A stretch of 11,299 nt of DNA from an uncultured Acidaminococcus sp. GTDB taxonomy: Bacteria; Bacillota_C; Negativicutes; Acidaminococcales; Acidaminococcaceae. Both the position numbers and the translations under genes were made by a program. The DNA is taken from positions 1 to 11,299 of the forward strand of contig OMUE01000054.1 in the NCBI GenBank assembly GCA_900314165.1. The letters are read 5' to 3'. Shown here one piece after another: positions 1 through 6,120 of the stretch; the first letter of the stretch is position 1, and each line of letters starts with the position of its first letter. The notes beneath the pieces were generated by a model that saw nothing but the letters and a program-made list of their open reading frames with translations, searched no databases and was not told where the DNA came from.

Positions 1-59
1 CAATACTTTTGCCACCGGGCTTCCACCTCATGTGGTTCGTACTTTTCTTTGAAAGCCAT
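1..59 (-). CDS. leuS: Leucyl-tRNA synthetase, N-terminal fragment (runs off window)
   Basis: The first 19 codons of a minus-strand gene start at an ATG at 59 and run off the left edge. The start is preceded by a textbook AGGAGG ribosome binding site with about 7 nt spacing. The peptide begins MAFKEKYEPHEVEARWQKY, which matches the usual opening of bacterial LeuRS (a short basic stretch, then an E-x-E-x-x-W-Q-K/T-Y-W pattern). LeuRS charges tRNA-Leu in the cytoplasm. Only the extreme N terminus is visible, so the identification rests on this pattern; other class Ia synthetases (ValRS, IleRS) open with related helices but less similar wording. The gene has its own promoter and a leader of about 100 nt (see separate entries) and is divergent from the phosphoesterase gene. 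Confidence 0.7.
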   Translation of the reverse strand, partial: MAFKEKYEPHEVEARWQKY

Positions 60-158
60 GAATATACCTCCTAAAAAGAAAACCCTTCCGAAGCCTTGCA
101 TAAGTTTCGCAGATTCTGTAACATAGAAGTATTACAAGGGTTTTTTTACTTGTACAAT
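60..158 (-). promoter_or_regulatory. leuS leader with terminator-like stem and Leu-rich mini-ORF
   Basis: Between the predicted transcription start (about 158) and the leuS ATG lies a leader of about 100 nt. Two perfectly complementary 9-nt arms, 136-144 and 79-87 (read on the minus strand as AAAACCCTT and AAGGGTTTT), enclose a 48-nt loop. The second arm is followed by TCTTTTT just before the AGGAGG, so the stem looks like an attenuator. A competing shorter pairing (CCTTG with CAAGG) is possible. A 17-codon open frame, 124 to 71, starts ATG and has Leu at codons 2, 5 and 8; its TAG overlaps the leuS ribosome binding site region. The mini-ORF has no clear Shine-Dalgarno. I see no T-box AGGGTGGNACCGCG motif. 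Function is inference. Confidence 0.4.
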
Positions 159-164
159 AGGTTC

Positions 165-193
165 ATTATATATTTCGTATGAAATAAAGTCAA
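165..193 (-). promoter_or_regulatory. Promoter of leuS
   Basis: Read on the minus strand, TTGACT (193-188) and a consensus TATAAT (170-165) are separated by exactly 17 nt, a strong sigma-A-type promoter. Transcription would start near 158. The region also lies upstream of the divergent phosphoesterase gene at 213; I see no equally clear plus-strand promoter for that gene. Confidence 0.8.
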
Positions 194-212
194 CGCAGGA
201 AGGAGTCAAACC

Positions 213-914
213 ATGGCTATCTATGCGATAGGAGATCTGCACCTGTCCGGAGACCCTCCTACAAAACCCATGGAAAAATTCGGCGAGCAGTGGCTGAATC
301 ACAGGGAAAAATTATTTGCCAACTGGCGGGCTGTAGTGCAGCCAGAGGATACAGTTCTTTTGTGCGGGGACATTTCCTGGTCCATGAACCTGAAGGACGC
401 TGTAGAACGGGATTTTTCCGCTCTCGCCCAATTGCCGGGACAGATCGTAGTGCTCCAGGGCAACCACGATTACTGGTGGACGTCCTTGAAGAAAATGCAG
501 GAAGCAGTACCGGAAAACTTCCATTTTCTCCACAACACGTTCTTTCTGGCCGGGAATACGGCCATCTGTGGCACCCGAGGCTGGAATCTGCCTACCATGC
601 CGAATTTTGCAGAGCATGACGAGCTCATCTACAACCGGGAAGTAGGCCGGCTGCAGCGGAGCCTGGAAGGAGCCAAGGCAGCGGGAGCAGAGCATATCAT
701 TGCGGCACTCCACTACCCTCCCCTGTACAATCCGGAAGAAATCAGCGGTTTTACGGAACTGTGCAAGGAGTACGCCGTGGATATCTGCGTGTACGGTCAC
801 GTCCACGGGGATGCTGCCCATTTCCTGCATCTGTTCCAGGGTGTCCGGGATGGCACCCGGTATGTGCTGGTGGCCTCGGACTACGTGGATTTCAAGCCTG
901 TACGGCTGGTATAA
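213..914 (+). CDS. Calcineurin-like metallophosphoesterase
   Basis: A 233-residue cytoplasmic protein with no signal peptide or membrane segment. It has the ordered metal-binding motifs of the calcineurin-like phosphoesterase fold: GDLH at residues 7-10, GD at 52-53 in CGDIS, GNHD at 83-86, the ALHYPP histidine at 167, and GHVHG at 195-199. Together these build a two-metal centre that hydrolyses phosphoesters. The motifs and length fit a whole domain without extra modules. The start is well supported by AGGAAGGAG 6-7 nt before ATG. It is followed after 23 nt by lgt on the same strand, so the two are probably co-transcribed. The substrate cannot be read from the sequence; the pairing with lgt is suggestive but does not establish a role in the envelope. 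Confidence 0.88.
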   Translation: MAIYAIGDLHLSGDPPTKPMEKFGEQWLNHREKLFANWRAVVQPEDTVLLCGDISWSMNLKDAVERDFSALAQLPGQIVVLQGNHDYWWTSLKKMQEAVPENFHFLHNTFFLAGNTAICGTRGWNLPTMPNFAEHDELIYNREVGRLQRSLEGAKAAGAEHIIAALHYPPLYNPEEISGFTELCKEYAVDICVYGHVHGDAAHFLHLFQGVRDGTRYVLVASDYVDFKPVRLV

Positions 915-937
915 CCTGAAGAAAGGAAGTCAACCTC

Positions 938-1726
938 TTGCATCAATATTTATTCTTTATCGGTGATATTCCCATCCGCATGTATGGAATTATGTTGTGC
1001 GTGGCCATCTTCATGGCTACGTCCGTAGCTTATTTCCTGGCCTGGCGGGATGGCCGGGGCTGGGAGAAGTACCTGCCGGACATTGGCATCTACGGTGGCT
1101 TCTGCGGACTGGTAGGAGCCCGGCTGTGGGACGTATTTTTCTTTGACTGGGCCTATTACAGCCAACATCTGCTAGAAATCCCCTTCGTGTGGCAAGGGGG
1201 CATGGCCATCCAGGGCGGCATCATCGGCGGCGTCACCGGTGGCGCCATCTACTGCTGGAAACACGGTGTTGACTGGATTGAGATGCTGGACATCATTGCT
1301 CCGGCGCTCTTTATCGGCCAATCCGTGGGCCGTATGGCCAATCTCCTGAACGGGGACGCTTTTGGTGCTCCCACAGGTGGGGACTTCGGCATCGTGTACC
1401 CTGCCGGCACTCTAGCCCGCAGCACTTACGGCACCGCGCCCCTGTGGCCGGCAGAAGTCTGGGAAGGCCAGATCGACATCATCCTGTTCTGCCTGCTGCT
1501 GTTGTTCCAGACTACAAAGCCGAAGAAGGGTCAGACCTGCTGCCTGTACGTGATGTTGTACAGCATCCTGCGCTTCTGCCTGGAATTTCTCCGTGGCGAC
1601 TACGTAAAGCCCTTCTTCCTGGGCCTCAAAAGCGCCCAGGCCACCAGCCTGATCTTCTTCCTGTTTGCCTTAGGATTGTTTGTAATTGCAGGCATGGAGA
1701 AAGAAACCCGGGATAAGAGACGTTAG
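938..1726 (+). CDS. lgt: Prolipoprotein diacylglyceryl transferase (Lgt)
   Basis: A 262-residue polytopic membrane protein. Lgt moves diacylglycerol from phosphatidylglycerol to the lipobox cysteine of pre-lipoproteins. The family signature appears as GRMANLLNGDAFGAP (131-145), with the conserved Arg at 132, and the C-terminal EFLRGD (216-221) supplies the other conserved Arg. Several hydrophobic segments (about 1-30, 45-70, 85-105, 115-130, 180-190, 203-215, 232-252) fit the usual seven-helix fold. The start is TTG, decided by AAAGGAAG about 8 nt upstream. Two positions are odd: the usual HGG is QGG (Gln92 in GMAIQGG), and the usual H-P-x-Q-L-Y-E is LWPAEVWEG (169-177). The last two codons and the stop fall inside a 7-base repeat array. 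The lipoprotein cyclophilin in this window is a likely client. Confidence 0.93.
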   Translation: MHQYLFFIGDIPIRMYGIMLCVAIFMATSVAYFLAWRDGRGWEKYLPDIGIYGGFCGLVGARLWDVFFFDWAYYSQHLLEIPFVWQGGMAIQGGIIGGVTGGAIYCWKHGVDWIEMLDIIAPALFIGQSVGRMANLLNGDAFGAPTGGDFGIVYPAGTLARSTYGTAPLWPAEVWEGQIDIILFCLLLLFQTTKPKKGQTCCLYVMLYSILRFCLEFLRGDYVKPFFLGLKSAQATSLIFFLFALGLFVIAGMEKETRDKRR

Positions 1727-1740
1727 ACATGAGACGTTAG
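1718..1740 (+). repeat. 7-base tandem repeat at the lgt stop codon
   Basis: Three 7-nt units, AGACGTT, AGACATG, AGACGTT, followed by AG. GAGACGTTAG is therefore repeated exactly 14 nt apart (1717-1726 and 1731-1740). The first unit holds the last two Arg codons of lgt, and the TAG stop is at 1724-1726. The array is followed by the small hairpin GGCC-TCC-GGCC (1742-1752). Confidence 0.75.
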
Positions 1741-1820
1741 TGGCCTCCGGCCGGGCTTGTGTGAGATGACAGAACAGAAGGTCGAAGGTTAGAACCTGCT
1801 TGTCGTAAGTTCTCTTTAAA

Positions 1821-1870
1821 GTCCGCCCTTTTCAAGGGCGGGGGACCATCCGTAAGGATGGTGGTGGGTT
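1821..1870 (+). repeat. 50-nt double-hairpin element, copy 1
   Basis: It starts GTCCGCCCTTTTCAAGG and ends GGTGGTGGGTT. The first hairpin is CCGCCCTT-TTC-AAGGGCGG (8 perfect pairs). The second is ACCATCC-GTAA-GGATGGT (7 pairs). A same-length relative is at 9765-9814. It lies 95 nt downstream of lgt on the same strand. Confidence 0.75.
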
Positions 1871-1886
1871 CTTTTATGACAAACTA

Positions 1887-1926
1887 AAACCACCTGTGTG
1901 TCAAAAGATACATAGGTGGTTTTTTT
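1887..1926 (+). terminator. Rho-independent terminator of the phosphoesterase-lgt operon
   Basis: A 16-bp stem (1887-1902 with 1907-1922, including two G-T pairs) with an AAAA loop is followed by six T at 1921-1926. The sequence on the other side is A-rich, so it may also stop minus-strand transcription arriving from the ADP-ribosylglycohydrolase gene. Confidence 0.9.
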
Positions 1927-1986
1927 ATACCTGAAATTCAAATCCGTCCAATCGACAAGTAACTTTCTAACCCCCGACAACAGGTT

Positions 1987-2014
1987 CTATCATCTATCAT
2001 CTATCATTTGTCAT
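1987..2014 (+). repeat. 7-base tandem repeat, CTATCAT type
   Basis: Three perfect CTATCAT units (1987-2007) are followed by TTGTCAT (2008-2014), in phase. They abut the right arm of the 17-bp inverted repeat. Confidence 0.75.
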
Positions 2015-2047
2015 CTCACACAAGCTTACATGCTATCGCAGCGCGCC

Positions 2048-2075
2048 TCTTCGCTCTTCACTCTTCGCTCTTCGC
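2048..2075 (-). repeat. 7-base tandem repeat overlapping an ORF 3' end
   Basis: Four 7-nt units (plus strand TCTTCGC, TCTTCAC, TCTTCGC, TCTTCGC; minus strand GCGAAGA/GTGAAGA). On the minus strand they encode the last residues (KSEE) and the TGA stop of the ADP-ribosylglycohydrolase gene. The same units occur at 6209-6229 and 10146-10159. Confidence 0.8.
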
Positions 2076-2852
2076 TGCCTTTAGGAATTCCCTCATCTCC
2101 ACCGTATAGAATGCCCTGCCTTCTTTCAGGATGCCGTCTGGGATTCCATAAAAGGGCTCCGCAATGCTGCCGGCAATGGCGGCCTGGGTATCCGTATCGG
2201 CACCGAGGCTGATGGCGTTGCGGATGGCGTCTTCAAAATCCGTACTGTCCAGAAAACATACGAGAGCTTGCGGTACCGATCCGTCACAGGTAGTGTCACC
2301 GCGGTACGTATCACGAATTTCGTCCACCGTAAACGACAAAGAATAGAATTGTTCCAGATAAGCCCGAATGTCCTGCTTTGCAGCTTTATTTCGTGCCAGG
2401 AAGATGGCACCGGCCACGGCTTTTGCCGCTTTATAAGAACTTTCTGCGTTATGGGTCACATTGCAGGAATACACGGCCAGCTGCTGGACCTGCTCCATAG
2501 TCTCCCCGAACCAGCCTGCCGGAGACACCCGCATGGCGGCCCCGTTGCCGAAGCTGCCGTAAGGCTGGGGATTGTCTTCAAACAACCACTGTTTGAATTT
2601 ATAACCGAAGCCTGCGTGGGGATACTTACGGCCCAGCTGCTGCATGTATTTGACAAGCAGAGGCCGGATAAACGCTTCTTCGTCCAGCCTGCCCGCAGCC
2701 TTCGCCTCCCGGAAGGCCATCGCCACCGCCAGTGTCATAAAGGAATCGTCCGTAGCGTGGCAACGGGGCTTGAACAGCGGAAATGCCTTCGTCTTCCGCC
2801 CTTTCCATTCATAAACGGACCCCACAATATCTCCGATAAATGCGCCTTCCAT
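2058..2852 (-). CDS. ADP-ribosylglycohydrolase family protein
   Basis: A 264-residue soluble protein of the DraG/ARH fold, which typically removes ADP-ribose from modified proteins or small molecules with two Mg ions. Visible family motifs are the N-terminal GAFIGDIVGSVYE (3-15), TDDS (34-37), GNGAAMRVSP (102-111) and GADTDTQAA (217-225), which together supply the metal-binding Thr/Asp residues. I place the start at ATG 2852 because GAGGAGG lies 6-7 nt upstream and the next residues match the family N terminus; the frame stays open to 2957, but that stretch is repeat DNA (2870-2945). The C-terminal KSEE and stop are made by a 7-base repeat array, so the last residues are probably not ancestral. 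It is the last gene of the minus-strand string, separated from exoA by a 175-nt repeat element. The substrate is unknown. Confidence 0.88.
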   Translation of the reverse strand: MEGAFIGDIVGSVYEWKGRKTKAFPLFKPRCHATDDSFMTLAVAMAFREAKAAGRLDEEAFIRPLLVKYMQQLGRKYPHAGFGYKFKQWLFEDNPQPYGSFGNGAAMRVSPAGWFGETMEQVQQLAVYSCNVTHNAESSYKAAKAVAGAIFLARNKAAKQDIRAYLEQFYSLSFTVDEIRDTYRGDTTCDGSVPQALVCFLDSTDFEDAIRNAISLGADTDTQAAIAGSIAEPFYGIPDGILKEGRAFYTVEMREFLKAAKSEE

Positions 2853-2869
2853 GGTTTGCCTCCTCGTGC

Positions 2870-3028
2870 GACGGAAGACAACCGACGGATGACATACGAC
2901 ATACGACGGACGAAAGAGGAACCACGCTGCGCGTGGAACATATTCAAACTGGCTCATGCCAGTTTGTTCCTCTATCGTCAGTCGTCCGTCATCCGTCTGT
3001 TATCGTATTCGTCTATCGTATGTCGTTC
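2870..3028. repeat. Composite repeat: two inverted 7-base arrays around two hairpins
   Basis: On the left, seven in-phase units run 2870-2918 (GACGGAA, GACAACC, GACGGAT, GACATAC twice, GACGGAC, GAAAGAG). On the right, eight in-phase units of the opposite orientation run 2973-3028. The arms meet through GAGGAAC (2916-2922) and its complement GTTCCTC (2966-2972). Between them are hairpins CCACGC-TGC-GCGTGG (2922-2936) and AAACTGGC-TCAT-GCCAGTTT (2946-2965). An 18-nt stretch at the inner end of each arm is inverted with 16 of 18 identical. It fills the whole gap between exoA and the ADP-ribosylglycohydrolase ribosome binding site. Confidence 0.8.
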
Positions 3029-3783
3029 TACTCCTTATAAATCAACTCCACCGGGCAATGGTCGCTGCCGTAGATGTCGTTGCGAATGATGACGTCACCG
3101 ATTTTGTCCTTGCCGGATTCGGACACCAGGAAATAGTCGATTCTCCATCCTGCGTTCCGTTCCCGAGCCTTGAACATGTAGGACCACCAGGTGTACGCAC
3201 CTTCCTTATCCGGGTACAGATACCGGAAGGAATCAATGAACCCATGCTCTAAAAACTGTCCGAATTTGGCCCGTTCCTCGTCGGAAAAGCCTGCATTCTT
3301 ATGGTTGCTGTCCGGATTTTTCAGGTCGATATTCTGATGGGCCACATTCAGGTCCCCGCATACAATGACAGTTTTCTTTTTAGCCAATTCTGCCGCATAG
3401 TCCTGGAACACATCTTCCCATTTCATGCGGTAGTCCAGCCGTACCAGGCCCCGCTGAGAGTTGGGCGTATAGACGTTGATAAGATAGAATTCCGGATATT
3501 CCGCTGTAATGACCCGTCCTTCCTGGTCGTGTTCTTCGAGACCCAGGCCATAGGTCACGTTCAGAGGTTCCTGCTTCGAAAACACTGCCGTTCCGGAATA
3601 GCCCTTTTTCACGGCACTGTTCCAATATTCATAATAGCCCGGGAACTCGAAATTTGCCTGTTCCCGCTGCATCTTCGTCTCCTGCAGGCAGAAGATATCC
3701 GCGTCTGCGGCTGCCATCACGTCCGCGAAGCCTTTATTCATACAGGCTCTCAGCCCGTTCACATTCCAGGTTACAAGTTTCAT
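3028..3783 (-). CDS. exoA: Exodeoxyribonuclease III / AP endonuclease
   Basis: A 251-residue protein covering the whole exonuclease III domain (Xth/ExoA), which cuts DNA at abasic sites and trims 3' ends in base excision repair. Active-site motifs are all present: TWNVNG with Asn7, LQETK with metal ligand Glu35, NVYTPN with Tyr105, GDLNVAH with Asp144 and Asn146, the RIDYF Asp at 216, and the terminal GSDHCP with catalytic Asp241-His242. The start is ATG at 3783 after GGAGGG. It begins 10 nt after the unknown membrane protein and so is part of the same transcript. Its TAG (3028-3030) touches the composite 7-base repeat, with the repeat units following immediately in the sense direction. It is called xth or exoA depending on the genome. 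Confidence 0.96.
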   Translation of the reverse strand: MKLVTWNVNGLRACMNKGFADVMAAADADIFCLQETKMQREQANFEFPGYYEYWNSAVKKGYSGTAVFSKQEPLNVTYGLGLEEHDQEGRVITAEYPEFYLINVYTPNSQRGLVRLDYRMKWEDVFQDYAAELAKKKTVIVCGDLNVAHQNIDLKNPDSNHKNAGFSDEERAKFGQFLEHGFIDSFRYLYPDKEGAYTWWSYMFKARERNAGWRIDYFLVSESGKDKIGDVIIRNDIYGSDHCPVELIYKE

Positions 3784-3793
3784 GTTGCCCTCC

Positions 3794-4492
3794 TCATTCT
3801 CTGCTAAATAAGGGCAGGCAGGCCTCCAGGGCCGCCAACCCCAAGAACCACACGCCTACGTAGGACGCCTCCGGCAAAACCCATCCATAGGCCACAAACA
3901 TACTCCAAAAACCCAGGGAAACCAGCGTCAGTCCCCCTGTAAAGATCACCCGATGGTGGTAATAGGCACCGCTGCGGCAATATTCCAGGCCCAGGGCCAG
4001 GTAAAACAACTGCTGCAGGAAGGACGCCCACAGAGCTCCCTTGTCCACATCCAGCACAGCCCACAGCGCCCCTGCTGTCAGCAAAATAGGCCACAGGGTC
4101 CACAGGATACCACGGGGCCGGCACATCTTCCGCCAGCCATAATAGTGCCAGACGCTGATCCAGGTAAAGGGAATAGTCACCAGGAACCACAGTTCCAGCA
4201 GGGGGTATTCCACCTTCTGGGGCCAGGCCTCCGGGAACAGATACAGGCTGCCGATGACGAGGGCCACCGTAGCCAGATGCCAGGCCTTCCGCCGTTTCTT
4301 CAGCCGTTCGATGACCGGCAGCACCAGCCATACCCCGGAGCCAACCCAGAATAACAGGATCAGCTTCATAGGAATGTACCAGTCCAAAGCCGGAGCCACA
4401 AAGGTGGACAGGGTATTGAACAAAAGCACGACCCAGAAAATCAAGTCCTTCCGCTGCCGGAAGATTAATTTGCACAGCTGTACGTTATCCAT
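3794..4492 (-). CDS. Unknown polytopic membrane protein
   Basis: A 232-residue protein that I do not recognise. It is hydrophobic and Trp-rich, with about seven or eight predicted membrane segments (about 16-36, 41-60, 71-90, 96-115, 130-147, 152-172, 182-204, 208-227). Short basic loops follow the second segment (RLKKRRK, 63-69) and the fourth (GWRKMCRPR, 119-127), so these probably face the cytoplasm. I see no catalytic motif, transporter signature or signal peptide. Its ATG overlaps the recO stop by 8 nt and it ends 10 nt before exoA, so it is translationally coupled to DNA repair genes; this says it is co-expressed, not what it does. Confidence 0.75.
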   Translation of the reverse strand: MDNVQLCKLIFRQRKDLIFWVVLLFNTLSTFVAPALDWYIPMKLILLFWVGSGVWLVLPVIERLKKRRKAWHLATVALVIGSLYLFPEAWPQKVEYPLLELWFLVTIPFTWISVWHYYGWRKMCRPRGILWTLWPILLTAGALWAVLDVDKGALWASFLQQLFYLALGLEYCRSGAYYHHRVIFTGGLTLVSLGFWSMFVAYGWVLPEASYVGVWFLGLAALEACLPLFSRE

Positions 4493-5231
4493 GGCTCTGT
4501 TTCTCCATCTGGTTCAGAAATTCCACGCTCCGCAATGGCCGGTCCGTCTGATACACAATGAATTCATACAGGATTTTTTCCACCTGCATGAGTTCCCGGC
4601 CCCGCACCGTAAAGTCCGGGGGCTGGGAAAAGTCCAAATGCAGCAGATGCTGCATCAGATCTCTGGAAGCCAGGCTCATGGGTAGGCCCTTATCCATGGC
4701 ACAGTTACTACAGATAAAGCCTCCCTGGGCCAGGCTGAAATAACCATCTTCTGTAACAGGTTCTCCGCAGCTGGTGCACACATCCAGGATGGGTTCAAAC
4801 CCGGTAAGGGCCAGCAGCTTTAACAGGGTACTGTCCGTTACCAGGCGCTTGTTCCGCCTGCCCAGCAGCCGGAATGCTTCCAAAAGCAGTTGGAACACCT
4901 CCGGCTGGGGCTGTTCCTCTTCCAGCAGCTGATCCGCCGCTTCCCCAATGATAGCCCCATAGGCCAGGTTCTCCCAATCCATAGGCAGAGGCATTTCCAG
5001 ACTTTCGCAGCTGCGCAGGGTCGCCACTTTCCGGCCCGGCAGCAGCGTCACGGACAGATGGGCAAAGGGCTGCACCAAGCGCCCGCTCTGACTCCGGGGA
5101 TAAGCCGCCCCATAGGCTACAAACGGGATTTTTCCATGGTCACGACAAAAGCAGACTGCATATTTGTCTGCAGTCTGCCAGTTTTTTGCTCGTAGAATGA
5201 TTGCCTCATCTTGAAATACATCACTGCTCAT
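4485..5231 (-). CDS. recO: DNA repair protein RecO
   Basis: A 248-residue protein with the RecO layout: an N-terminal OB-fold (about 1-78, opening with the EAIILRAKNWQTADK pattern), a helical middle with the DSTLLKLLALTGFEP stretch (133-147), and a zinc knuckle of Cys152-x2-Cys155 and Cys174-x2-Cys177. RecO helps load RecA onto SSB-coated single-stranded DNA and anneals strands in the RecFOR pathway. It starts at ATG 5231 after AAGGAAGAG. It overlaps the upstream CBS gene by 11 nt and the downstream membrane gene by 8 nt, so it sits in a tightly coupled operon. Placement just downstream of era and a CorC-like gene is common in Bacillota. Confidence 0.95.
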   Translation of the reverse strand: MSSDVFQDEAIILRAKNWQTADKYAVCFCRDHGKIPFVAYGAAYPRSQSGRLVQPFAHLSVTLLPGRKVATLRSCESLEMPLPMDWENLAYGAIIGEAADQLLEEEQPQPEVFQLLLEAFRLLGRRNKRLVTDSTLLKLLALTGFEPILDVCTSCGEPVTEDGYFSLAQGGFICSNCAMDKGLPMSLASRDLMQHLLHLDFSQPPDFTVRGRELMQVEKILYEFIVYQTDRPLRSVEFLNQMEKQSHG

Positions 5232-6120
5232 GGACAGTCTCTTCCTTCTGCTGTTCTTTTTTCAAAGGGATGACCCGTACCCGCAGGACCCGGAAACCGG
5301 TAGAATCCAGGACTTCGTATTTGCAGCCATCGGCTTCCACACTGTCCCCTACTTCCGGCTGCCGCCCGATGAGCCCGAACACGTAGCCGCCGATTGTATC
5401 CTCTTCCGGTTCATCAAAGGTGATACCCATGATTTCGGATACTTCGTCCAAAAGCACCAGTCCATCGAACACATAGGAACCGTCCGGCATCTTATTGATT
5501 TCCGGCATTTCTGAATCGTGTTCGTCCTGGATATCTCCTACGATTTCTTCCAGCAGGTCTTCCATGGTCACTAAGCCTGCCGTACCGCCGTATTCGTCGG
5601 CCACGGCTGCCATCTGCACATGCTTGTGCTGCATGAGCTGGAGGATTTTCGCAATGGACATACTTTCCGGCACTACGTCGATTTCCCGCATAATCATCCG
5701 CAAGTCGAAGCCCGGTTGTTCATAATCCGCATTCATGAGCTCCCGGATGTGGATCATACCCAGGATATGGTCCCGGTCCTCCTGACACAGAGGGAACCGG
5801 GTATGGCCGGATTCCTTGATGACCTGCAGATTCTCTTCCACCGTGTCGTCCACAAACAGGCAGATCATATCCTGCCGGGGCACCATGACCTCCCGGGCTA
5901 CACGGTCCGCAAAATCAAACACATTATCAATGAGCTTGCTTTCTACAGGGTCGATACTGCCGCCTTTTTCGCTGTCACTGACCATTTTCCGGATATCATC
6001 CTCCGAATGGCTGGCATCGCTGCCGCTGGGTTCCACACCCATAAAATGATACAGCCCGCTGCCCAGATGATAAAAAATCCAGGCAAAAGGATACAAGATG
6101 GGTTTCAGTATCCGCCCCAA
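5221..6120 (-). CDS. CBS-pair / CorC-HlyC domain protein lacking the N-terminal membrane domain
   Basis: About 299 residues. Two CBS repeats span about 78-135 and 145-200, ending in the family hallmark DEYGGTAGLVTMEDLLEEIVG (175-195). A CorC/HlyC transporter-associated domain follows at about 215-288. Proteins of this type in Bacillota usually carry an N-terminal CNNM (DUF21) membrane domain of nearly 200 residues; here only its last segment (about residues 5-27) remains. The start is uncertain. TTG at 6120 has no good ribosome binding site. An in-frame TAG lies upstream near 6170. An AAGGAG with ATG at 6145 exists but is out of frame and too close. The next in-frame ATG is Met27. It may be a natural short form like CorC or a 5'-truncated gene. 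The role, Mg/Co homeostasis, is inferred from the family. Confidence 0.8.
   Translation of the reverse strand: MGRILKPILYPFAWIFYHLGSGLYHFMGVEPSGSDASHSEDDIRKMVSDSEKGGSIDPVESKLIDNVFDFADRVAREVMVPRQDMICLFVDDTVEENLQVIKESGHTRFPLCQEDRDHILGMIHIRELMNADYEQPGFDLRMIMREIDVVPESMSIAKILQLMQHKHVQMAAVADEYGGTAGLVTMEDLLEEIVGDIQDEHDSEMPEINKMPDGSYVFDGLVLLDEVSEIMGITFDEPEEDTIGGYVFGLIGRQPEVGDSVEADGCKYEVLDSTGFRVLRVRVIPLKKEQQKEETVHEQ

Larger units (their letters stand above)
1755..2025. repeat. Inverted-repeat element between convergent genes
   Basis: GCTTGTGTGAGATGACA at 1755-1771 is perfectly inverted at 2009-2025 (17 of 17). A second, inner inverted pair is AGAACCTGCTTGTCG near 1790 and its near-complement (one base shorter) near 1976-1989. 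Inside lie the 50-nt double-hairpin element (1821-1870) and the terminator (1887-1926). No transposase or other protein is encoded in it. 7-base arrays flank it on both sides (1718-1740; 2048-2075). It may be a non-autonomous element, or two similar repeat units that met at convergent 3' ends. Confidence 0.65.

Noticed and set aside
60..158. T-box riboswitch upstream of leuS.
   Set aside because: The leader is only about 100 nt and has no AGGGTGGNACCGCG-like antiterminator sequence or recognisable specifier stem.
2853..2957. A longer N terminus for the ADP-ribosylglycohydrolase, starting at 2957.
   Set aside because: The extra 35 residues are translated repeat DNA, and GAGGAGG sits just before the ATG at 2852, where family similarity begins.
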